A DNA stretch of 15,915 nt from CAYQZD01 sp964421875 (lineage in GTDB: Bacteria > Electryoneota > Tariuqbacteria > Tariuqbacterales > Tariuqbacteraceae), in the NCBI GenBank assembly GCA_964421875.1, contig CAYQZD010000083.1:1-15915 (forward strand), in the 5' to 3' direction. The position numbers were made by a program, and so were the translations under genes. Under the pieces are notes generated by a model. That model searched no databases and had not been told where the DNA came from. It saw only the letters and a program-made list of their open reading frames with translations. Of the stretch, positions 1 through 4,252 are shown in pieces. Every line of letters begins with the position of its first letter. The first letter of the stretch is position 1.

Positions 1-59
1 ATTTTGAACAAGTCGATACCAAATCGTCCAAGTTAACACAGAATCTGGGTATCAACAAT

Positions 60-88
60 TTGACTTTCAACTTGTTGAAATGTAAATT
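60..88 (+). promoter_or_regulatory. Putative promoter with inverted-repeat operator ahead of the first toxin/antitoxin pair
   Basis: A TTGACT box at 60-65 and a TAAATT box at 83-88 are separated by 17 bases, a good sigma70-type layout. A perfect inverted repeat, TTTCAAC-TT-GTTGAAA (65-80), lies in the spacer. Type II toxin/antitoxin operons are usually repressed by the antitoxin or the complex at such palindromes, so this is a candidate autoregulatory operator. The boxes and the repeat are seen directly; the regulatory role is inferred. Confidence 0.5.
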
Positions 89-100
89 ATTTGAGTATAT

Positions 101-361
101 ATGAAATACAATGTTGAATTAAAACCACAGGCTGTCAAGGATTTAAAATACATACCTCCACATGATGTTGAAAGAATCTTTGACGGACTCGAAAACTTGT
201 CAGACGATATTAAAGGAGATGTGAAGATGCTCACAAATACAACTCCAGAATATCGTCTGCGTGTTGGCAACTATAGAATTCTATTTGAAATCGAGCAAGT
301 TAAACAAATCACCATTTACAGAATTCTACACAGAAAAGACGCTTATAAAAAGAGGAAATGA
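101..361 (+). CDS. RelE/ParE-superfamily toxin
   Basis: 86-residue basic protein with the compact RelE/ParE layout: a short N-terminal strand (MKYNVELKPQAVKDLKYIP), a helical middle, then the family core YRLRVGNYRILFEIE (about residues 51-65), a strand, and the typical HRKDAYKKR tail. Family members cleave ribosome-bound mRNA (RelE) or poison gyrase (ParE); the tail with His, Arg and Lys favours a RelE-like RNase, but the target cannot be settled from sequence. The stop codon overlaps the downstream antitoxin start in an ATGA. The toxin precedes the antitoxin, the reverse of the commonest order. The upstream ribosome site is weak (TTGAG, 91-95), and a candidate promoter/operator lies at 60-88. 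Confidence 0.85.
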   Translation: MKYNVELKPQAVKDLKYIPPHDVERIFDGLENLSDDIKGDVKMLTNTTPEYRLRVGNYRILFEIEQVKQITIYRILHRKDAYKKRK

Positions 362-564
362 TATCAATGATTACGCTACATCCGAATATTTTAGAAAAAG
401 AAGGTAAAAAAGAATTCGTAGTTATCTCCTACGAAGAATTCCTTACTATTCAGGAAGAATTGGAAAATTACGAAGACCTGAAAGAACTACGCGCCGCTAA
501 AGAACAAGAAGGAAACGCTCAGACTATCCCTCTTGCTGAAGTTCGTAAGATGTTTCGTTCATAA
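358..564 (+). CDS. Phd/YefM-like antitoxin
   Basis: 68-residue acidic protein that fits the C-terminal part of Phd/YefM-type antitoxins: a short strand KEFVVISYEEF, then a long charged helix (EELENYEDLKELRAAKEQEG) and an extended tail IPLAEVRKMF that would wrap the toxin. It overlaps the toxin by four bases (ATGA, 358-361). A second in-frame ATG at 367 sits 11 bases after GAGG (352-355) and could be the true start, giving MITLHPNIL. The N-terminal DNA-binding half of full-length Phd proteins is short here. The last 45 coding bases plus the 3' flank recur at 6188-6253, so this gene or a sister copy has been duplicated and lost. Confidence 0.8.
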   Translation: MISMITLHPNILEKEGKKEFVVISYEEFLTIQEELENYEDLKELRAAKEQEGNAQTIPLAEVRKMFRS

Positions 565-888
565 AGCAGAGAATCAAGCCCAACCATTTATAAAGTAATA
601 AGGTTCCTCGCTTTTTTGTATGGGTAAATCATTGCGGATGGTCTCTATCATGATTTTTCCGAACCGCTGATGAGGAAATGATTTACGCTGATTACGCTGA
701 TATGCCGCACGATTTCATCGTCCATACGTTGTTCCAACGGCGATGTGATTGTCTTTATCACCCAAGTCAGCATTACAATTGTCGTTGATTAGTTTTTGAT
801 TAATCTAAATTACCCACACGATTCAGCGAAGAACCAGAAATAAAATATATAATTACTTGCTAGCAATACAATTAACCTGGTAGGACAA
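565..888. other. Gene-free stretch with dispersed-repeat fragments
   Basis: No plausible gene was seen on either strand. The first 22 bases after the antitoxin stop belong to the sequence duplicated at 6232-6253. At 679-699 the 9-mer TACGCTGAT occurs twice in near tandem. Bases 805-835 are an inverted copy of 15807-15840 at the far end of the window. The rest is AT-rich spacer. Confidence 0.5.
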
Positions 889-1341
889 ATGGTACTGTAT
901 TGGGTTTTTATGTACCTCCTCTAATTTTCCCTTGGCTATGATCTAAGGTTTACAGAAGCGACTCTTAAGATTGGTAAGTCTTTAAGCAACACTAACTCAC
1001 CAACGGGATATCAAGATGCAATAACTCCGCCATTATTTTCAAAATTCGGTATCATTATTTACGCTTTATGTCTGCTCGGCATCATATTTGGTTTTTTAAA
1101 ATTCGGTTGGGTAATTGGTTTTTGTATTATTATAGGATTTCTTCTGGCCGTAATTATAAACAGAATTCTAATAATTCCCAAAGAGGATAGTGAACACTTT
1201 AGGAAAATAATTATTCACTCATTGATTAAGCGCCATGTGAATTATCTGAAAAAAGGGGATATGATACGCGCTTCTTTAATTGCCAGGCTATTAGAAAAGC
1301 TTGGTATTCCAGTTACTGATTTTATAAAGGGACACAATTAA
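889..1341 (+). pseudogene. Decayed small membrane-protein gene
   Basis: The frame 925-1341 is open for 138 codons and reads like a real protein, but it has no usable start before Met at 1261. It holds RFTEATLKIGKSL, then NSPTGYQDAITPPL, two hydrophobic spans (about 1051-1095 and 1105-1155), and a charged cytoplasmic-looking tail (PKEDSEHFRK ... LIARLLEKLGIPV). The missing N-terminus appears to be scattered: MVLYWVFMY in frame from 889, VPPLIF one frame over from 912, and PLAMI in the third frame from 929. Joined, these make a sensible hydrophobic helix leading into RFTEA, so I infer two frameshifts and a dead gene. Sequencing error is an alternative. I do not recognise a named family or function. 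Confidence 0.55.
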
Positions 1342-1422
1342 TAAAATTCTGATGCTACTGTAAAGTTGAGCTTTTATCCTTATTCGTGTATTAATATTGA
1401 GCGGATGGAAGAAGCAATCTTT

Positions 1423-1686
1423 ATGTTGACTTTCCCCAAAATAAAAAGCGTGAAACCTCTTGCCAATAAGTGTCTCTTGGTAGAATTCACCAACGATGAT
1501 ATAAAAATCTATGACTGCCGGCCGCTTTTGGAACAATATGTTTTTACACCGTTGAAAGATGAAGCCTTTTTTGGAAATGTACGTGTTGATAAAGCTGGTT
1601 ATGGAGTGGTTTGGAATGACTACATCGACCTTAGCGAAGCGGAACTCTGGATTAACGGTGTGTCTGAATCTAAGGATAGGTACTGA
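1423..1686 (+). CDS. DUF2442 domain protein
   Basis: 87-residue protein from the ATG at 1423, with a GGAAG about 11 bases upstream; an in-frame ATG at 1405 would add six residues. The pattern IKSVKPLANKCLLVEFTNDDIKIYD near the N-terminus, then FGNVRVDKAGYGVVWND and LSEAELWINGV, is characteristic of DUF2442. These small proteins are often found beside DUF4160 or toxin-like genes and have no settled biochemical role. No partner lies beside it here. The last codons and stop (AGG TAC TGA, 1678-1686) overlap the GGTACTG motif of a truncated 5S-derived repeat, so the unit's repeat supplies the end of the protein. A truncated copy of the same 3' end is found at 4143-4217. Confidence 0.85.
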   Translation: MLTFPKIKSVKPLANKCLLVEFTNDDIKIYDCRPLLEQYVFTPLKDEAFFGNVRVDKAGYGVVWNDYIDLSEAELWINGVSESKDRY

Positions 1687-1762
1687 TAATGATAGATAAT
1701 AAGTAGGTCATTGCCGGGTTTTTTTATTTTCGGATATTCGCGAGGAGGATTTTTTTATCACA
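1679..1762 (+). repeat. 5S rRNA-derived unit end, copy A
   Basis: The copy contains GGTACTG (1679-1685), 16 bases, then AGTAGGTCATTGCCGGG (1702-1718), matching the 3' part of 5S rRNA but with the helix IV/V region shortened by 6 bases relative to copy B. A T-run follows, then a worn form of the copy B hairpin (CGCGAGGAGGAT at 1739-1750) with seven more T residues. The stretch after it, including the promoter at 1767-1796, is also shared with copy B. It lies immediately downstream of the DUF2442 gene. Confidence 0.75.
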
Positions 1763-1766
1763 TTTC

Positions 1767-1796
1767 TTGACTAAATGCGCATTTTAATTGTATAAT
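1767..1796 (+). promoter_or_regulatory. Sigma70-type promoter in repeat copy A
   Basis: TTGACT (1767-1772), an 18-base spacer and a perfect TATAAT (1791-1796) stand upstream of the lipoprotein gene. The surrounding bases CATTTCTTGACTAAAT are identical to those in copy B (3011-3026), so the promoter travels with the repeat. An inverted repeat AATTGTA-TAA-TACAATT overlaps the -10 box (1786-1802). Confidence 0.7.
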
Positions 1797-1863
1797 ACAA
1801 TTTGTAATAATGAATTCCTATCTATACATTCTATTAAACCTACATTTTCATGGAGAGGTAATC

Positions 1864-2799
1864 ATGCTTAACCGATCATATTGTCTTTCCCTTTTAATTG
1901 CAGTTCTGTTATTGGGATGCGAAGAAGATAATAATCCTAATTCTTCAACTCCCCAGACGGCGTCTTATACACTATCAGGTACTGTAAGTTACGGGTCTGG
2001 CAATGAACCGGTAATTATAGCTCTTCTTGACAGTATTCCCGATTTCCCAAATACTTATGCAGAGCTATTCCTGAATCTGGATAACGGATCTGTAGATTAT
2101 CTCATTGAAGCTCCGGATTCCGGATTTTATTCGATTGTTGTTTGGATTGATATGGACAATAGCTGTAACGGGGTCTTTTCAGAACCTACAATAGGCGATA
2201 GGATGCTTCCTGCTCCATACTATGTTATTGTAAATATTAATGGTTCTATCAAAATGGATTTTACCGATTTCCCCGTAGTATGGCCAGATGCAATCGAGGA
2301 TACAATAACCTCGGCTGTGATAACCATAGATGGCGATCTATCCGATTGGAATGGTGTAGCGCCAATCTTAGTTGATGATAGTGGAGATAATATAGGTGGT
2401 ATCAATGGAACGGATTTAACTAATATTTATATGGTAAGAAACGCTGATAGCTTGTTTACCAGGATAGATATTGCTAATGGCGCTCCAAATTCTGCTCTTC
2501 CTGTATATTATTGTATAGGTTTTCGGGAAACTGTCGGCAGTTCAATCGGAGAATTATTGCTATTTAATCATTTCACAACAAATTGGTATGCAAACGTAGA
2601 CGAATGGATAGATGAGGAGGGACATCATACCGCCATTGGAAATGGAAATATTGCGACAGGTTCAAATTTCATTGAGATGAGTTACGCTTTACAGGATGTG
2701 GATAATCCGGTAAATGAATGTAGGTATATCAATGCTTGGTGCGATCCAAGCGGAAATCATTTCGACGATACAAAATTTGTGCATATGTATTTTCCCTGA
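1864..2799 (+). CDS. Predicted lipoprotein with a CBM9/DOMON-like C-terminal domain
   Basis: 311 residues from the ATG at 1864, chosen because GGAGAGG (1852-1858) lies five bases upstream and the start gives a clean lipoprotein signal: MLNRSYC, a hydrophobic stretch, then LLLGC with Cys19 as the lipid attachment site. An earlier in-frame ATG at 1810 would bury the signal. Residues about 33-135 look like a beta-sandwich (TLSGTVSYG ... FYSIVVWID ... YYVIVNING), similar to carboxypeptidase regulatory-like domains. From about 152 onward ITIDGDLSDWNG opens a domain resembling the CBM9/DOMON-like families that bind sugar or haem ligands; the ligand is unknown. It is the only long gene in the array and sits between a shared promoter and the near-complete 5S copy. 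It is likely anchored in the envelope; function is not established. Confidence 0.7.
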   Translation: MLNRSYCLSLLIAVLLLGCEEDNNPNSSTPQTASYTLSGTVSYGSGNEPVIIALLDSIPDFPNTYAELFLNLDNGSVDYLIEAPDSGFYSIVVWIDMDNSCNGVFSEPTIGDRMLPAPYYVIVNINGSIKMDFTDFPVVWPDAIEDTITSAVITIDGDLSDWNGVAPILVDDSGDNIGGINGTDLTNIYMVRNADSLFTRIDIANGAPNSALPVYYCIGFRETVGSSIGELLLFNHFTTNWYANVDEWIDEEGHHTAIGNGNIATGSNFIEMSYALQDVDNPVNECRYINAWCDPSGNHFDDTKFVHMYFP

Positions 2800-2849
2800 T
2801 TCGATAAACACAGTAATATTTTCTTATTCATCACAAGGTTATTTTCAAA

Positions 2850-2969
2850 GTCCACAGCGGGAGGGCCACACCTCTTCCCCTTCCGAATCCGCTGTACAGC
2901 GGATAAAGCCTCCCTGCGCCAATGGTACTGTCCGGCGGCTGCCGGATGGGAGAGTAGGTCATTGCCGGG
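2850..2969 (+). pseudogene. Near-complete 5S rRNA pseudogene (repeat copy B)
   Basis: The order of 5S rRNA landmarks is clear: AGCGGGAGGGCCACACC, TTCCCCTTCCGAA, AAGCCTCCC, GCGCCAATGGTACTG, a helix IV/V hairpin, then GGGAGAGTAGG and TCATTGCCGGG. Two things argue against a working 5S gene. The 5' strand of helix I, which should pair with TCATTGCCGGG, is replaced by unrelated AT-rich bases, and no 16S or 23S gene is present. In addition the loop after CCGAA carries a perfect palindrome (2887-2904) where a functional 5S has about eight fewer bases. I read it as a displaced, damaged 5S gene and probably the least truncated member of the repeat family at 1679, 3550 and 4179. Confidence 0.75.
2887..2904. 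repeat. Perfect 18-bp palindrome inside the 5S pseudogene
   Basis: ATCCGCTGTACAGCGGAT is fully self-complementary. It interrupts the 5S helix III/loop region and differs by one mirrored base pair from a 16-bp palindrome at 6783-6798 in the IS66 remnant. It is a candidate miniature interspersed element. Confidence 0.6.
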
Positions 2970-2983
2970 TTTTTTATTTTTAG

Positions 2984-3006
2984 TCCGCCGCGAGGCGGAT
3001 TTTTTT
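2984..3006 (+). terminator. Intrinsic terminator behind the 5S pseudogene
   Basis: TCCGCC (2984-2989), loop GCGA and GGCGGA (2994-2999) form a perfect six-pair GC stem followed by seven T residues. It is placed as an rRNA-operon terminator would be, shortly after the 5S end and its own T-run. It would also stop transcripts from the lipoprotein gene. Copy A carries a worn version of this hairpin. Confidence 0.8.
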
Positions 3007-3016
3007 GTAGCATTTC

Positions 3017-3045
3017 TTGACTAAATTAACATTATATTGTATAAT
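3017..3045 (+). promoter_or_regulatory. Sigma70-type promoter in repeat copy B
   Basis: TTGACT (3017-3022), exactly 17 bases, then TATAAT (3040-3045): a near-consensus promoter 29 bases before the antitoxin start. ATTATA-TTG-TATAAT (3031-3045) is an inverted repeat over the -10 box and could be the operator of the toxin/antitoxin pair. The block is shared with copy A. Confidence 0.75.
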
Positions 3046-3073
3046 CAATTAAAATGAAATTCAGGAGTTGATT

Positions 3074-3250
3074 ATGGCTGAAAAAGTGTCAGATTTGACT
3101 GTCGAAGAGTTAAAAAAAATCATTCGCGAAGTGATTGAAGAGTATATAGACCCGGATGGGGAGTTAAGAGAGGATTTCGCCCGGGAACTTCGTGAACGAA
3201 TGGAGTCGGAAAATTTTCTTACACACGAGGAAGTATGGGGCGACAAGTGA
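3074..3250 (+). CDS. Small antitoxin of the second toxin/antitoxin pair
   Basis: 58-residue acidic, almost wholly helical protein (LTVEELKKIIREVIEEY, then ELREDFARELRERME). The ATG at 3074 is preferred over an upstream TTG at 3068 because AGGAG (3063-3067) ends six bases before it. Layout and size match the short antitoxins that precede RelE/ParE toxins, with a dimerising first helix and a toxin-wrapping tail; no classical DNA-binding motif is obvious in so short a chain. The gene overlaps the toxin by 16 bases, so the two are translationally coupled. The strong promoter at 3017-3045, with an inverted repeat over the -10 box, probably serves both genes. Confidence 0.75.
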   Translation: MAEKVSDLTVEELKKIIREVIEEYIDPDGELREDFARELRERMESENFLTHEEVWGDK

Positions 3251-3510
3251 TTTTCTCACTTGCTTATGAGAAACGACTGATTCGAGACCTGGCGAAAATT
3301 CCTATCGATGAGAGAAAAGTGATTAAACGGAGGTTGGAATGGCTGGCTGATAATGTCCTGGAAATAAGCCATTATAGACTTCGCGGCGCTGAGTTCAAAG
3401 GAGTGTATAGACTGAGAATATCTAATTGGAGAGTGTTCTATAGAATCGATTTTAACATAGAGAAAATAATTGTGTTGAGCGTTAAAGACAGGAAGGATGC
3501 ATATAAATAG
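3235..3510 (+). CDS. RelE/ParE-family toxin of the second pair
   Basis: 91 residues, basic. The fold signature is clear: N-terminal strand VIFSLAYEKRLIRDLAKIP, two helices (DERKVIKRRLEWLADN), then YRLRGAEFKGVYRLRISNWRVFYRID and a closing strand IIVLSVKDRKDAYK. The R-x-x-x-x-W-R-V-F-Y core and the DRKDAY end are typical of RelE/ParE toxins, which act on ribosome-bound mRNA or on gyrase; which applies is not decidable here. GAGGAAG (3228-3234) lies directly upstream, inside the antitoxin gene. It shares the general pattern but not close sequence with the toxin at 101-361, so the two are separate acquisitions. A 5S-derived repeat follows 40 bases after the stop. Confidence 0.85.
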   Translation: MGRQVIFSLAYEKRLIRDLAKIPIDERKVIKRRLEWLADNVLEISHYRLRGAEFKGVYRLRISNWRVFYRIDFNIEKIIVLSVKDRKDAYK

Positions 3511-3549
3511 TTATACATATTAACATTAGTTGAAGAAACAAGTTAATTT

Positions 3550-3614
3550 CCTGCGCCAATGCCACTGTCAGCCATACGGCGAATGGGAGAGTAGGTCATT
3601 GTCGGGTTTTTTTT
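3550..3614 (+). repeat. 5S rRNA-derived unit end, copy C
   Basis: CCTGCGCCAAT (3550-3560), a divergent helix IV/V segment, GGGAGAGTAGG, then TCATTGTCGGG ending at 3606 and eight T residues. It aligns with the last 57 bases of the 5S pseudogene (copy B) without gaps over most of its length. The rRNA-type hairpin and TTGACT promoter of copies A and B are missing. It closes the second toxin/antitoxin unit. Confidence 0.75.
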
Positions 3615-3646
3615 ATATAGCTCATAATATTACATGAAACTAACAA

Positions 3647-3889
3647 ATGAAATTCTCTCAGTATTTTCTATATATCCGTAAACGCCCCGATCGTTCGATT
3701 ATTAAGATTGAGTGGATTGAGTATGTTTTGAACAATGCAGTTCAATCTGAAGTTCAAAGTGATAATAGAATTAGGAAATGGGGATGGATATCTGAAGCAG
3801 GAAAGTTTTTACGCGTTATTCTACTTCCGGATGGTGAAACAGTCCATAATGCATTTTTCGACAGAAATTATAAAGGAACAAAACCATGA
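3647..3889 (+). CDS. Conserved small protein paired with DUF2283
   Basis: 80 residues with a compact alpha/beta look: FSQYFLYIRKRPDRSIIKIEWIEYVL, then QSDNRIRKWGWI, and a final conserved-looking strand pair GKFLRVILLPDGETVHNAFFDR. I recognise the pattern as one that often stands directly before DUF2283 genes, but I cannot give it an established name. The His and Arg residues in HNAFFDR and the basic character are compatible with a toxin-like RNase; this is speculation. The stop codon overlaps the next start as ATGA (3886-3889), the coupling typical of toxin/antitoxin-like pairs. No good ribosome site is seen; the start lies 40 bases after repeat copy C. Confidence 0.7.
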   Translation: MKFSQYFLYIRKRPDRSIIKIEWIEYVLNNAVQSEVQSDNRIRKWGWISEAGKFLRVILLPDGETVHNAFFDRNYKGTKP

Positions 3890-4116
3890 AAATCAAATAT
3901 TTCCCTGACACTGATACCGCTTTAGTGGAATTTCACGATAGAGAAGTATCGGAAACTGTAGCTATCGGTGAAAATATCATCCTCGATCTGGACACTGTCG
4001 GTAATTTAGTCGCTATGACCATTGAACATGCCAGACATCAAGCGGGACTTCCTTATTTGTCTTTTGAACAAATCGATAAGCAATTGAAGAAAAAATCAAC
4101 CGCCGGTGGATTATAA
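3886..4116 (+). CDS. DUF2283 protein
   Basis: 76 residues. MKIKYFPDTDTALVEFHDREVSETVAIGENIILDLDTVGNLVAMTIEHARHQAG is the canonical DUF2283 core (D-T-D-x-hydrophobic, S-E-T, D-x-D-x-x-G-x-hydrophobic, IEHA), followed by a short charged tail. DUF2283 proteins are small beta-rich proteins of unknown biochemical role, commonly encoded next to a partner like the gene at 3647. AAAGGA lies about nine bases upstream inside that partner. The ATGA overlap means co-translation. The pair behaves as one unit of the array and is followed by a truncated DUF2442 end and repeat copy D. Confidence 0.85.
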   Translation: MKIKYFPDTDTALVEFHDREVSETVAIGENIILDLDTVGNLVAMTIEHARHQAGLPYLSFEQIDKQLKKKSTAGGL

Positions 4117-4142
4117 AAGGAATATAGATTTGCGCTTTTCAC

Positions 4143-4186
4143 AACTCTGGATTAATGGTGTATCTGAATCTAAGGCGAGGTACTGA
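4143..4186 (+). pseudogene. Truncated 3' end of a second DUF2442 gene
   Basis: Reading from 4145, the codons give LWINGVSESKARY and a stop, against LWINGVSESKDRY at the end of the intact gene (1645-1686). The match continues without a gap into the repeat core, at a constant offset of 2500 bases. No upstream part of the gene remains. This is the tail of another DUF2442 unit whose body was lost. Confidence 0.85.
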
Positions 4187-4236
4187 TTTTAAGAAATGAC
4201 TAGTAGGTCATTGCCGGTTTTTTTTATTTCGGTCCA
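4179..4236 (+). repeat. 5S rRNA-derived unit end, copy D
   Basis: GGTACTG (4179-4185), 16 bases, AGTAGGTCATTGCCGG (4202-4217), then an eight-base T-run and TATTTCGGTCC. It has the same shortened helix IV/V as copy A. The hairpin and promoter are absent. It is the last copy of the array; the converging acyl-CoA ligase gene ends 17 bases further on, so the T-run may also separate the two transcripts. Confidence 0.7.
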
Positions 4237-4252
4237 CTCATATCCTCTTCAG

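Noticed and set aside
679..699. TACGCTGAT double copy as a regulatory iteron
   Set aside because: Only two imperfectly phased copies, with no gene downstream within 180 bases.
886..912. Possible fifth 5S-derived copy (ATGGTACTGT then ATTGGGTTTTTAT)
   Set aside because: The AGTAGGTC core is missing, and the bases fit better as the N-terminal codons of the decayed membrane-protein gene. Chance similarity is likely.
2850..2969. Functional 5S rRNA gene
   Set aside because: The 5' strand of helix I is missing, helix III is disrupted by a palindrome, and no 16S/23S genes flank it.
2714..2983. 89-codon + strand frame and the opposing 60-codon frame across the 5S region
   Set aside because: Both run through the 5S-derived sequence and its terminator; the proteins have no plausible fold pattern.
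1679..4217. CRISPR array or classical integron attC sites
   Set aside because: Spacing is 0.6-1.25 kb with genes between, so not CRISPR. The cores lack the paired R'/R'' boxes of attC and match 5S rRNA instead.
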